A stretch of 64,000 bases of DNA from Cylindrospermum sp. NIES-4074 (GTDB lineage Bacteria; Cyanobacteriota; Cyanobacteriia; Cyanobacteriales; Nostocaceae). Under the pieces are notes generated by a model. That model ran no database searches, had not been told where the DNA came from, and saw only the letters and a program-made list of their open reading frames with translations. The stretch spans positions 5,519,254 through 5,583,253 of the forward strand of contig AP018269.1 in NCBI GenBank assembly GCA_003994795.1, in the 5' to 3' direction. A program made the translations under genes and the position numbers. Numbering within the stretch: the stretch's first letter is position 1; every line of letters begins with the position of its first letter. Positions 53,828 to 62,477 of the stretch are shown piece by piece.

Positions 53828-54472
53828 TTATTTATGGGATTTTTCGGGAATACTAACATTAGCTTGGGCTGTTTTGCCGTTCTTGCCGTTGGTATGACCG
53901 TTACTGTTGCGGGGTTGAATCACGCCATAACCGCCATGATTGCGTTCGTAAATTACGTTAATTTCTCCTGTTTCGGCATTGCGGAACATATAAAAGTCGT
54001 GTCCCACTAATTGCAGTTGTTCTTGGGCTTCTGCAAGGGTCATGGGGGGCATGGAAAAATATTTGGTGCGGACGACTTCACCTGGTAGTTCAGGAGTGCG
54101 ATCGCCAATTAAATCTGTAACTACTTCTTCAGGAACTATTACCTCATTAGTTGGTATGGGTTGCGTTTTTTGGTCTTGACGCCGTTCTTTGTATTTACGC
54201 AGTTGACGGGCAATTTTATCTGCTACCAAGTCAATACTGGCGTATAAGTTTTCGCTGCTTTCCTCGGCACGGATGACGTTCCCATTAGCATAAATAGTGA
54301 CTTCAGCCGCTTGTCTTGTACTAATTCGGGGATTTCGAGCTACGCTTAAATGCACATCCACTTCATTTGTGATGTTCTGAAAGTGATTAACTGCTTTTTC
54401 AATTTTTTGATGCACATATTCCCGAATCGCATCGGTAATTTCAATATTTTTGCCGTGGATGACAAGCTTCAT
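53828..54472 (-). CDS. hpf: Ribosome hibernation promoting factor, long form (LrtA type)
   Basis: I choose ATG 54472 (214 residues, [20 protein letters not shown]), because this matches the start of the family; the longer frame adds six residues only. The S30AE/RaiA domain covers about 1-105 with [20 protein letters not shown] and [20 protein letters not shown]. The C-terminal dimerisation domain (about 135-190) has [20 protein letters not shown] and [20 protein letters not shown]. Long HPF pairs 70S ribosomes into inactive 100S dimers. The cyanobacterial homologue LrtA is light-repressed. Confidence 0.93.
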   Translation of the reverse strand: MKLVIHGKNIEITDAIREYVHQKIEKAVNHFQNITNEVDVHLSVARNPRISTRQAAEVTIYANGNVIRAEESSENLYASIDLVADKIARQLRKYKERRQDQKTQPIPTNEVIVPEEVVTDLIGDRTPELPGEVVRTKYFSMPPMTLAEAQEQLQLVGHDFYMFRNAETGEINVIYERNHGGYGVIQPRNSNGHTNGKNGKTAQANVSIPEKSHK

Positions 54473-55098
54473 GTAAACTCTCCAGCTCAATATTTGATGT
54501 GAATTTGTGTTGTATGAAAGGAAATTGAGGTAAGGTCTATCACTGCTGCCAACATAATTCGTGAACTTTTTCGGTACATTGCTGGTGTGCCTGCTCTATG
54601 CTTGGTGCATCTAGAGTTGTTACTACCCATAACCTTGATTTTTCTCTCAATCTCTGCGCTAGCCTCCAATTGCTTGTAAGGCTATTGAATAACTATGCAC
54701 AACTCCTGAGTGAGGTAATCTCAGCTACAGCCCCCTGGCTGTCTTCTTGGTCAAAGCAAAGTTTACAGAACTAGGAGTATTTGCTCTTCCTATCCTTTGG
54801 GAAGTTTGCTAACTGTTGATAGACAACACAAGTCTTGGTGGATGTTTTATCCTAATAGATGCATACAACTTCTGAGATGTCATCAGCCAGTGCATTTGTT
54901 CCTATTGTCTTGGCGTGATGCTTATTGCAGAGAAATCCTCCCAACACCATTGAGGTTATATATTCAAACTAACACTTTGTATTTTACAAAACAAATTCCC
55001 TTGATGTTCTTTTATAATCCTTTGCAAAGCTTGACATTTATTGCATCTCCCCTGGTAACTTGTAATATTTTCTCTACTCAACTTAGTAGATTTCTGGC
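54473..55098. other. Intergenic 626 bp between divergent hpf and lipB
   Basis: This is the promoter and leader region of hpf on one side and lipB on the other. A 119-codon rightward frame overlapping the lipB start has irregular composition and no recognisable content. No repeat or RNA gene stands out. A long leader is known for the LrtA-type transcript in other cyanobacteria, which would fit the space. Confidence 0.45.
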
Positions 55099-55764
55099 AT
55101 GGTTTATAGTATCGAAATACACAAATTGCGTTGTTTGTTATATAACCAGGGGTTAATGCCATATCTAGAGGCTCATCGTTGGCAGCGATCGCTTGTGGGC
55201 GATCGCATCCACAACAAGAGTCTGGATGATGTGCTCATCTTGCTAGAACACCTGCCCGTCTACACTTTGGGGCTGGGATCTAACCCAGAATTTATCAAGT
55301 TTGACCAAGATAACAGTGAATATGAGGTGCATAGAGTTGAGCGCGGGGGTGAGGTGACTTACCACTGTCCCGGTCAACTGGTGGGGTATCCAATTTTAAA
55401 TCTGCAACGTTACCGTCAAGACTTACATTGGTACTTGCGGCAACTTGAAGAAGTGTTAATTCGGGTGCTGGCACAATACGGTTTACAAGGGGAGCGCCTT
55501 CCCGCTTTTACTGGTGTTTGGTTAGAAGGGCGCAAAGTTGCGGCGATCGGTATTAAAGTCAGCCGTTGGATCACCATGCACGGCTTTGCCTTAAATGTTT
55601 GTCCTGATTTGACAGGCTTTGAGCGGATTGTACCCTGTGGCATCGCTGATAAATCTGTGGGCAGTTTAGCCGAATGGATTCCTGGTATCACTTGTCAAGA
55701 AGTCCGTTCCCGCATCGCTCAATCCTTTGCTGAGGTTTTTGGTGTGGAATTAGTCGAGTGCTGA
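55099..55764 (+). CDS. lipB: Octanoyl-[acyl carrier protein]-protein transferase
   Basis: A 221-residue lipoate-biosynthesis enzyme that moves octanoyl from ACP to lipoyl domains. The family signature [20 protein letters not shown] lies at about 81-100. The catalytic Lys is in [20 protein letters not shown] (Lys near 153) and the acyl-holding Cys in [14 protein letters not shown] (near 181). The product would be finished by LipA elsewhere. Cytosolic, monocistronic. Confidence 0.94.
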   Translation: MVYSIEIHKLRCLLYNQGLMPYLEAHRWQRSLVGDRIHNKSLDDVLILLEHLPVYTLGLGSNPEFIKFDQDNSEYEVHRVERGGEVTYHCPGQLVGYPILNLQRYRQDLHWYLRQLEEVLIRVLAQYGLQGERLPAFTGVWLEGRKVAAIGIKVSRWITMHGFALNVCPDLTGFERIVPCGIADKSVGSLAEWIPGITCQEVRSRIAQSFAEVFGVELVEC

Positions 55765-55782
55765 GTTAAGGGGAATAGGTAA

Positions 55783-56105
55783 TAAACCCTTGTTCCCTTT
55801 GGTCACCTCCGGAAACAGAGGGCAGTTTTCCTCCTGCCTCCTGCCCTCTGCCCATTAGTATCAACTTAAGCTCAACCCGTTGTCCCACAAACGTTTGACC
55901 CCACCCCTCAATCCCTGCCCCTAATCCCCACTCCGTGGGGGCCCCGAGTTCCCCTCTTGAGGGGAGGGGAGGTTTTGCGTCAGCAAAGCCGGGGTGGGGT
56001 TATTTGGGATTGGTTGGTAATTGAATAAGTTTGATATAACGCCATTACAAGGGTTTCACCTTAAGTTGACACCAATGCCCTCTGCCTCCTGCCTTCTTTG
56101 ATAAA
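55783..56105. repeat. Dispersed repeat, copy 2 (interrupted)
   Basis: 55783-55852 matches 2515-2584 at 68 of 70 positions. TCCTGCCTTCTTTGATAAA, contiguous with it in copy 1, is found only at 56087-56105 here. The interruption is the foldback element described in the next entry, bounded by TGCCCTCTGCC on both sides. Confidence 0.8.
55853..56075. mobile_element. MITE-like insertion, about 223 bp
   Basis: The ends are imperfect inverted repeats sharing TCAACTTAAG: TTAGTATCAACTTAAGCTCA at the left and, reverse-complemented, TTGGTGTCAACTTAAGGTGA at the right. The 11-bp word TGCCCTCTGCC lies directly on both sides (55842-55852 and 56076-56086). The interior can fold (CCCCACCCC with GGGGTGGGG, CCCCTC with GAGGGG). 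There is no coding capacity. Because the flank is heptamer-rich, the 11-bp repeat alone would be weak, but the uninterrupted copy at 2515 supports insertion. Confidence 0.7.
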
Positions 56106-56215
56106 AATATGTAAATATGCTGTTATTTAATTTGTGTTATAAAAGCAATAAGTGTATGATTGAATACTGAAATCAAACTAAATTCCATAGCTAAATCTCA
56201 AAACCTTTACGAAAG

Positions 56216-56788
56216 TTGATACAAAGTCAATCAAGAGACCGCCATACACAGCTAGCTCAATGGCTGCATCGTCTTGTAGAAACTCTGCGAACTCAACAAG
56301 GTTCAACTTGGAGAGACTTAGTGCAGACAGTTTCGGGAAAAAATGCTGTTATTGACCTAGATGAAATTCAATTGCTACTGCGGGCAAAAGTTGGTGAACA
56401 ACTGGAAATTGAATGCGAACATATACAGGCAGCGGAGTCAGTCAATTTTAAAACTTCCTCTGCAACTGTGCAAGATGTGATTACTGGTAGGTTGACCTTT
56501 GATAAAGCAGTGGCACAACAGAAGATTCTTCTGCGCGGTAGTTTACAAGACTTGTTAGATATTCACCAAGTACTACTGGGAATCTTAGCCGACAGTGCGA
56601 TTAACCCACAGTTGCGGCATCTGTGGACAGAATTTAACCAAGATTGGTCAGATGTGTCTTCTGTTCCGCCTAGCCTTGCTCTGGAACACCAAATATCATC
56701 CTACGGTGAATTTATTCGTCAAGTGCCCACAGATGTACTTGGCATTGTGGTTGATCTACCCCAGGAAGATACCACTGACACAAATTAG
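56216..56788 (+). CDS. SCP2-like domain protein
   Basis: A 190-residue protein from a TTG start (no ATG in frame). The core (about 55-150) contains TVQDVITGRLTFDKAVAQQK followed by ILLRGSLQDLLDIHQVLLGI, which reads like the SCP2 sterol-carrier fold used for binding lipid or polyketide-type ligands. N-terminal helices LAQWLHRLVETLRTQQ precede it and an acidic end follows. Convergent with the UGT-type glycosyltransferase. A lipid- or metabolite-binding role is inference. Confidence 0.6.
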   Translation: MIQSQSRDRHTQLAQWLHRLVETLRTQQGSTWRDLVQTVSGKNAVIDLDEIQLLLRAKVGEQLEIECEHIQAAESVNFKTSSATVQDVITGRLTFDKAVAQQKILLRGSLQDLLDIHQVLLGILADSAINPQLRHLWTEFNQDWSDVSSVPPSLALEHQISSYGEFIRQVPTDVLGIVVDLPQEDTTDTN

Positions 56789-56854
56789 GGCATTTTAGCT
56801 GGAACCGATAACAGCCCCACCCCTGCCCTATCTGGTCAGGGTGGGACGGACACT

Positions 56855-56970
56855 TTGACGCCAGTTGCTACAACGGAGGAAACCTCACGCCAGTTTGCTC
56901 AAGTCGGGAAACCCGCCCACGCAACTGGCTCCGCAACGCACTGGCTCCTCAAGTTGGGAAACCCTTGCTG
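56855..56970. repeat. GC-rich interspersed repeat
   Basis: Variants of ACGCCAGTT, CAAGTCGGGAAACCCGCCCA and GCAACTGGCTCC repeat here between convergent genes. A related block lies at 42862-42925. These belong to a repeat family common in Nostoc-like genomes. Long frames across it are artefacts. Confidence 0.7.
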
Positions 56971-57044
56971 TGCGATTGTCCTCATCAATGGCGGTACGGC
57001 GATGAAACTATGTTTGAGTAACATCAGCAAATATTTACGCCGAC

Positions 57045-58325
57045 CTACTTGTGCTTCAGCAAATAAGCCTCAATGGCATCGCACGCGGCTTTGACACCAT
57101 CTTCTGCCTGTACTAAACAACCGACTTCCGCTGCTTTAGCTGCATAACTAGGGTCAAACAGTAAAGATTTTAGCTCTGTAGCCATACGGTTGGCAGTTGT
57201 ATATTGACGCTCAATCATTCGTCCGACTCCCAAACGTACTACACGAGCAGCATTATCTGGTTGGTCAAAGGCGTGGGGAATGATTAGCATTGGGCGACCT
57301 GCGCGCAAAGCTTGTCCAGTGGTTCCCACACCACCATGATGGACAATAGCCGCGGCTCTCTTAAAGATAGCCGAATGAGAGGCATAGTCTACAGCGCAAG
57401 TTCCTGCGGGAAGTTGCTCTTTAGGAATCGAATGCACTCCTGGCCCCATTAACAAGACACATCGATAGCCTAACTGTTGGGCAGCGATCGCGCCTTCAAA
57501 ATAAAAGTTTCCCGGTGCCCATACCATTAACGAACCCAAAGTGAAAACGATGGGGGCTGGCCCGTCTTGCAAAAACTGCTCTAATTCTTTTGGTAAACCT
57601 TGATCATTGTGACTACTAAAGAAAGGAAACCCAGTGATCTGAGTTTGAGCGGGCCAGTCCGGTTGCGGAGTGGCTAAAACTTTAGAAAACAAAGCTAGTA
57701 CCAATTCCGGTGAATGCTGACCTTCAAACAGGATATCAGTGCTTGGTTCTAGACCTAATTCTGCCCTGATCTGTCGTACTGGGGCACTCCAAAAACGTGT
57801 CTGCCAGCGCAGCTTTCTGTAGTAATTATCGCCAGCAACCAAGGTCAAAACTTTTTCATAAGCAGAGGTAGAAATTGCTGAACCGCTTGGGGAGTCATAA
57901 GCAGACAAAAACGAGATGGGCGAGAGGATGGTAGATATCCTGGGAATTCCAGTTTTCTCAGCCACGAGGCTAGCCGCGCAGGCCAGAGGGTGTGTCACCA
58001 GTAAGTCGGCATCTTGTGCAGCCTGCATCAAATCATAATATGTTGCCCGTAAATGGGGCATTGTTAAGTAGCTGATGCCATAATCAAGCACCTGTTGAGA
58101 CTCTGACAGCAACTGGATAAACTGTCCCGCTTGTTCTACATTGATATACCCATCAGGTCTGATTGGACAAAACTCCACTCCTTCCGATTCTATAATTTGG
58201 CGAAAAATCTCGCTGGTGCCTATTACGGCGCGATGCCCCCGTGCTTTTAACTGCCGAGCGATCGCAATAAAGGGAAATACATCCCCATAAGAGCCAGTAG
58301 TAGCCAGCACAATATGTTTACTCAT
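57045..58325 (-). CDS. UGT-type (GT1/GT28-like) glycosyltransferase
   Basis: A 426-residue GT-B enzyme of the MGT/sterol-glycosyltransferase kind. HIVLATTGSYGDVFPFIAIA (residues 4-23) is the N-terminal acceptor-side motif. The donor site IVHHGGVGTTGQALRAGRPM and LIIPHAFDQPDNAARV (about 325-362) is the UGT signature with the Asp/Gln that contact the sugar. Such enzymes glycosylate small lipophilic acceptors (sterols, carotenoids, polyketides). A 41-bp piece of its 5' coding region recurs at 62437-62477. Confidence 0.9.
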   Translation of the reverse strand: MSKHIVLATTGSYGDVFPFIAIARQLKARGHRAVIGTSEIFRQIIESEGVEFCPIRPDGYINVEQAGQFIQLLSESQQVLDYGISYLTMPHLRATYYDLMQAAQDADLLVTHPLACAASLVAEKTGIPRISTILSPISFLSAYDSPSGSAISTSAYEKVLTLVAGDNYYRKLRWQTRFWSAPVRQIRAELGLEPSTDILFEGQHSPELVLALFSKVLATPQPDWPAQTQITGFPFFSSHNDQGLPKELEQFLQDGPAPIVFTLGSLMVWAPGNFYFEGAIAAQQLGYRCVLLMGPGVHSIPKEQLPAGTCAVDYASHSAIFKRAAAIVHHGGVGTTGQALRAGRPMLIIPHAFDQPDNAARVVRLGVGRMIERQYTTANRMATELKSLLFDPSYAAKAAEVGCLVQAEDGVKAACDAIEAYLLKHK

Positions 58326-58567
58326 TATTTTACCTTTCTGGAAATTACAGATGGCATCAGGGCGAACGCATCCTAATTGCTAATCATATTTGGTAATTAA
58401 ATTAAACCATCTTGAGTCAAGCAAATCCTGCCACTTAGATAAGCGAGATAAATCAAAGGAAAACCACAAACATTAAATAGTTATATTAGTTCCAAAAAGC
58501 ATTGTTTTAAAGTCCTGAATTTAACTCAACTTCAGTAAAAGTTCTGTCGATTTCAGGTTAAGTGCAT

Positions 58568-58728
58568 AAATGTATCTAAATGTATCTAGATGTATCTAGA
58601 TGTATCTCGATTTACCTGACATTTACCTGACATTTACCTGAGATCTACCTGACATCTACCTGATATTTACCTAAATTTACTGATATTCACCTGATATTTA
58701 ACTTATATTTAACCTATATTTAACTCAA
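58568..58728. repeat. Degenerate 10-11 bp tandem repeat, about 15 units
   Basis: Four units of AGATGTATCT (10 bp) pass into about eleven units near AT-TTTACCTG (11 bp) and end as ATATTTAACCT variants. The period of one helical turn and the T-rich runs in phase suggest bent DNA. Unit length is not a multiple of three, so it is not coding. Confidence 0.85.
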
Positions 58729-59125
58729 GTTTGGCTAAATTTGACTTAATCTAACTGAATTATTGATTGGAAAACTCAAGTATTGTTAAAAGAATATTCT
58801 TGAATTTGCCAATCCCAAAGGAAGAAACCAAGAAACCAAAGGAGACAATAAAACAATCAATGCCACGATTCATGATTGATGTCGATAAATGATGATCAGA
58901 TATATAAAACTGACTTATTAGCGCTCGCAAATGCTCAAAAAATAGAATTCACTCTTTTCAACGATACGCAAGAACCAGTTTTATTTACATAACGATCATC
59001 CACAGTTTTGTTAGGGAGGCTTTTCATTACAAGTGAAAAGGATTAACTAAAGCAAAAATAGGGGTATTACAATCTGCCAACACAGACTTTTGCAAGAGGT
59101 TTTCTTAGCGGTGGCTAATATTTAA

Positions 59126-59338
59126 TTAGAGGATGTTTGAAAAGTTTTTATTGATGTATTAAGCACCAGCAGATCCCCAAAAGGAGGACTTTAAGAAGTT
59201 TTACCCCCCTTAAAAAGGGGGAACTTTAAGAAGTTTTCTCCCCCTTAAAAAGGGGAGCTTTAAGAAGTTTTGCCCCCCTTAAAAAGGGGGGCAAGGGGGG
59301 ATCTCGATCAATTTTGATACTTTTCAAACAACCTCTTA
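59126..59338. mobile_element. MITE-like foldback element with three internal hairpin units
   Basis: AGAGGATGTTTGAAAAGT (59128-59145) and ACTTTTCAAACAACCTCT (59319-59336) are inverted repeats matching at 17 of 18 positions, bordered by TA. Inside, a 35-bp unit (ACTTTAAGAAGTTTT followed by CCCCCTTAAAAAGGGGG) is repeated three times from 59188 to about 59294. Such ends and C/G-rich hairpins are known dispersed elements in cyanobacteria. No transposase. Confidence 0.7.
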
Positions 59339-59442
59339 GACACAAACTGATTTGACTCTAGCTGAACAGCTTTACCCGACCCTTAGAAAGACATCGAAAC
59401 TTCTAACACTCTCAATGAAATAGTCCAACAAAAATTCTTCAA

Positions 59443-59448
59443 TTAAGG
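59443..59448 (+). promoter_or_regulatory. Ribosome-binding site of first ricin-type gene
   Basis: AAGGAG lies seven bases before the ATG. The whole leader (TAGTCCAACAAAAATT, 59421-59436, to the ATG) is repeated before the second ricin-type gene at 62503-62518. Confidence 0.8.
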
Positions 59449-59455
59449 AGCGAAT

Positions 59456-60343
59456 ATGAGTACATCCGGATACTTTTTAATCAAAAGCAAGCAGAATGGT
59501 CTTGTATTAGATATTGAAGGAAGCAATCCAGAAGCAGGAAAACTCATTATTTTGTATGAAACCACAAGTGCAGCTAATCAGCAATGGTTAATTAATGAAC
59601 AAGGTTTGATAGTAAGTAGACTAAATGGTTTTGTACTAGATGGGAAAGATGGTGAAATTAAGCCCTATAACTTAGTGGTTACTAACCCATCTAACAACAC
59701 AGCAAATCAGCAATGGATTATCACACCAGAAGGAGTAATAACAAGTAAAACGACTGGCCTAGTGCTAGAGATTTTAGGAGGAGGTAATGATTTATTTACT
59801 CCCATTGTCCTTGCACCAATTAAAGGAGCTAAGGGTGATTTAAGTCAGCAATGGGAACTTGTGCCTGTTACAGATGTTCCTCCAAAAACTATTGTCAAAC
59901 CTGCCAAACCTGCGGGAGGAAAATACTATCAGATTATTGCTAAACACAGTGGCAAAGTTTTGGATGTTAAAGATGGTAGTACTGAAAATTTAGCCCCTAT
60001 CACACAGTATGACAATGCCAAAAGTGATAACCAGAAATGGTTGTTGAAAAAGGTGGAAGACAACTTTTACCAGCTTGTTGCCAAGCATAGTAACAAAGTT
60101 ATAGATGTGACTGGTAGTAGCACAGAAAATTTAGTCAATGTCATACAGCATCAAGCAGGAGATGGGGATAACCAGAAATGGTACTTAGAAGATGCTGGAG
60201 ATGGCTATTACTACATTATTGCCAAGCACAGCGGCAAAGTTTTGGATGTTAAAGATGGTAGTACTGAAAATTTAGCTTCTATCATACAGTATGACAAAAC
60301 AGGTGGTGATAATCAGAAATGGAAATTTGAGGAAACCATCTAA
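59456..60343 (+). CDS. Double ricin-type beta-trefoil lectin protein
   Basis: A 295-residue protein of two beta-trefoil (RICIN) domains. Domain 1 (about 3-138) contains three Q-x-W units (NQQW, NQQW, SQQW). A Pro/Lys linker (about 139-154) leads to domain 2 (about 155-295), with three nearly identical units of the form KHSGKVLDVKDGSTENL and DNQKW. Carbohydrate binding is expected. There is no signal peptide and no catalytic domain. It has a strong ribosome-binding site. The units of domain 2 are so alike that recent internal duplication is likely. Confidence 0.92.
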   Translation: MSTSGYFLIKSKQNGLVLDIEGSNPEAGKLIILYETTSAANQQWLINEQGLIVSRLNGFVLDGKDGEIKPYNLVVTNPSNNTANQQWIITPEGVITSKTTGLVLEILGGGNDLFTPIVLAPIKGAKGDLSQQWELVPVTDVPPKTIVKPAKPAGGKYYQIIAKHSGKVLDVKDGSTENLAPITQYDNAKSDNQKWLLKKVEDNFYQLVAKHSNKVIDVTGSSTENLVNVIQHQAGDGDNQKWYLEDAGDGYYYIIAKHSGKVLDVKDGSTENLASIIQYDKTGGDNQKWKFEETI

Positions 60344-60499
60344 GTTTTAGAGGCCGATCAAAGGGCTTAACTAGTAGCTGCAATAACTCAGATTTGAGGC
60401 TGACAGAAAATCAAGTTAAGCAATTGATGCGTGCTTGTGTAGATAGAATTTCCTTGGCCTTGAAATTTTTCTAAAAAATGAATTGGAATCACAGTAAAT

Positions 60500-62224
60500 A
60501 TGAGCAACGCCACCTCCATACTGAAAGTAGAATCAGCAGGTGCTAATGTTGGAAACTTTGCCCGCATTAGCATCAATGGCATCGAAATTGGCTTTGGTAC
60601 TTACACCAGAGGATTGAATGTAGCAGTTTTCGACCAAGCGACGGGTAGCTTGTTGAACAAAGCCTCTTTCGATACATTTATTCAGGGCAATGCCAAAAAT
60701 TTTGTTGACTTCATCAACAATATTCCATCTGGACAAATAGTCGCACTTGCCGTTAAGGATGATGCCGTTTACCATCTGTTCGAGGAACCCTCCCAACAGC
60801 AAGTTATAGACGCTTTTCTATCAATTGGTAGCCTCAAATTCCGGGACCTGAGATTCCGAGACTCATTGGCACTCATTGGGCAAAAAGGTGCCGTACCAGG
60901 AACTGCCACCGAAGAATTATCTGCCACCTCAGCTGTCAGCGTCACTCGCTCGTTTGACTGGAGCGCTCCACCAGTTCCCCTGACCGAAAAAAGGTGGTTG
61001 GAAATTCAAAGAATCTTCGCTAGTAACCCAGATTGGTCAAGCCAATTCGGCTGGTCTGTTGACACAAGTGGACAATGGCTAATCATCGGCGCCCCTCTGC
61101 ATGAGAGAGCATCTGTAGGGGATGGTGGTAATGATTTCGGAGCTGCCTTTATTTTTCAGTTACAGAACGATGGCTCATGGCTGCAAACACAGAAGCTGCA
61201 ACCTTCTGAATTAAAGGCTGGTGACCGTTTCGGGACATCTGTCGCTATTGATGGAGAGTGGGCTATTGTTGGCGCACCTTACAGTGATGTCTATAAGCCT
61301 GATGGTGGAGCTGCTTACATTTTCAAACTGGAAAACAATCAATGGAATTTGAAGCAGAAGCTTGACCATTCCCAGTGGAACAACGTTTCAGACTTGTTCG
61401 GCAGTTCCGTCGCTATTGATGGAGAGTGGGCTATTGTTGGTGCATACCTTGCAGAAGCTCCAAATGCTGGTGATGCTGGGGCTGCATATATCTTCCATTT
61501 AGAAAATGGAGTCTGGAATCCAAAAGAAAAGCTGCAACCTCCTGAGTTAAGGGTTGCTGACTGGTTCGGCTGGTCTGTTGCCATCGATGGAGAATGGGCT
61601 ATTGTCGGCGCGAAATTGACTGATAACGGAGGTGTTGTTGATGTTGGATCTGCATATATCTTCCATTTAGAAAATGGGGCATGGAAGCAAAAACAAAAGT
61701 TGCAGTATTCTGATTTTAAAGTTGCAGACTACTTCGGCCAGTCTGTTGCTATCGATGGGGAATGGGCGCTTGTTGGTGCATACTATGCTAATAGTTCGGC
61801 AGGAGTGGTAGATACTGGGGCTGTGTATGCCTTCCGTTTAGAAAACGGGGTATGGCAGCAAAAACAAAAGCTGCAACCACCTGATTTAAAGGTTGGTGAC
61901 TACTTCGGCGTTTCTGTGGCTATTAATGGGAATCGAGCTGTTGTTGGGGCTTCTGGTCTTGAGGGAATTCACTGGAATAATAGTGGCGGTGCCTATATTT
62001 TCCAATTACAAAACGGAGAGTGGCATCAAGAATACAAATTCGTAGCTGATAGACATAATGACGAATACACTACCAATGGTAATGGTTCCTCGGTTGCTAT
62101 TACTAGTTGGGGAGTGGCTTTGCTTGGGTCATACAATACTTGGTACAGGACTGACGATTCGACCTATGGGGCTAAAGGTGTGCATTACTACTATGGCTCT
62201 GTCTACGTTATTGGTCAGAGATAG
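60500..62224 (+). CDS. ILEI/PANDER domain fused to FG-GAP repeat propeller
   Basis: A 574-residue protein. Residues about 6-140 show the ILEI (FAM3/PANDER) fold: LKVESAGANVGNFARISING, RGLNVAVFDQATGSLL with KASFDTF, IPSGQIVALAVKDDAVYHLF, and LRFRDSLALIGQKGAVPG. About 165-570 are six to seven FG-GAP-like blades of about 55 residues, each with a core like FGWSVAIDGEWAIVGA and a GAAYIFHLENGVW-type hairpin, forming a beta-propeller. No signal peptide is visible. ILEI domains bind glycans in some animal proteins. It lies between two ricin-type genes on the same strand. Confidence 0.85.
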   Translation: MSNATSILKVESAGANVGNFARISINGIEIGFGTYTRGLNVAVFDQATGSLLNKASFDTFIQGNAKNFVDFINNIPSGQIVALAVKDDAVYHLFEEPSQQQVIDAFLSIGSLKFRDLRFRDSLALIGQKGAVPGTATEELSATSAVSVTRSFDWSAPPVPLTEKRWLEIQRIFASNPDWSSQFGWSVDTSGQWLIIGAPLHERASVGDGGNDFGAAFIFQLQNDGSWLQTQKLQPSELKAGDRFGTSVAIDGEWAIVGAPYSDVYKPDGGAAYIFKLENNQWNLKQKLDHSQWNNVSDLFGSSVAIDGEWAIVGAYLAEAPNAGDAGAAYIFHLENGVWNPKEKLQPPELRVADWFGWSVAIDGEWAIVGAKLTDNGGVVDVGSAYIFHLENGAWKQKQKLQYSDFKVADYFGQSVAIDGEWALVGAYYANSSAGVVDTGAVYAFRLENGVWQQKQKLQPPDLKVGDYFGVSVAINGNRAVVGASGLEGIHWNNSGGAYIFQLQNGEWHQEYKFVADRHNDEYTTNGNGSSVAITSWGVALLGSYNTWYRTDDSTYGAKGVHYYYGSVYVIGQR

Positions 62225-62230
62225 CAGTTG

Positions 62231-62260
62231 TTCTTGTCAAAAAGCCTAACCTAATAGGGT
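62231..62260. repeat. Trailer repeat, copy 1
   Basis: TTCTTGTCAA-AAGCCT-AC...ATAGGGT (30 bases) matches 63373-63402 at 26 of 30 positions. One copy follows the ILEI gene and the other follows the second ricin-type gene. Confidence 0.75.
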
Positions 62261-62278
62261 CAGAACTAACTACGAAGT

Positions 62279-62337
62279 GAAGCAATCCCCGAACATAAGG
62301 GAATTGCTTCTCTTGGAGAAAGCTCAAGAGAAGCAAT
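62279..62337 (+). promoter_or_regulatory. Two mutually exclusive hairpins
   Basis: GAAGCAAT (62279-62286) can pair with ATTGCTTC (62303-62310), extended by CCCC/GGG. The same ATTGCTTC belongs to ATTGCTTCTCTTG (62303-62315), which pairs perfectly over 13 bp with CAAGAGAAGCAAT (62325-62337). Only one stem can form at a time, as in attenuators; a U-tract is missing, so it could also be a 3'-end structure of the ILEI transcript. Confidence 0.5.
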
Positions 62338-62436
62338 AAGGGAAAGTTGCGTCATTTCCGGTTAAATACCTGAATTTAACTGAATTATTGATGGAAAAAT
62401 TCAGGAGAGAATTCCTTTGCTTTCGGAAAGTTCGAG

Positions 62437-62477
62437 AGCGATCGCAATAAAGGGAAATACATCCCCATGAGAGCCAC
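62437..62477. repeat. Copied fragment of the UGT gene
   Basis: This 41-bp stretch matches 58257-58297 at 40 of 41 positions. In the UGT gene that sequence is coding (complement, around DVFPFIAIAR). Here it lies in non-coding DNA just before the second ricin-type gene, so it is a duplicated relic. Confidence 0.85.

Larger units (their letters stand above)
55765..56215. other. Intergenic 451 bp made almost entirely of repeats
   Basis: After lipB the sequence is the second copy of the dispersed repeat (55783-55852), then a 223-bp foldback insertion (55853-56075), then the remaining tail of the repeat (to 56105), then AT-rich DNA before the SCP2-like gene. Confidence 0.75.
58326..59455. other. 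1.1 kb repeat-rich intergenic region
   Basis: This region separates the divergent UGT gene and the first ricin-type gene. It contains an 11-bp periodic repeat (58568-58728), a TAACTGAATTATTGAT word that recurs at 62380, and a foldback element (59126-59338) with three internal hairpin repeats. No reading frame is credible. Confidence 0.75.

Noticed and set aside
54797-55156. 119-codon rightward frame overlapping the lipB start
   Set aside because: No recognisable motif, irregular Cys/Trp/Phe-rich composition, overlaps lipB by 58 bases in another frame.
58568-58728. Possible CRISPR array
   Set aside because: Units are only 10-11 bp, contiguous and degenerate, with no spacers and no cas genes.
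59188-59294. Possible CRISPR-like array of hairpin repeats
   Set aside because: Three adjoining 35-bp units with no unique spacers, inside an inverted-repeat element.
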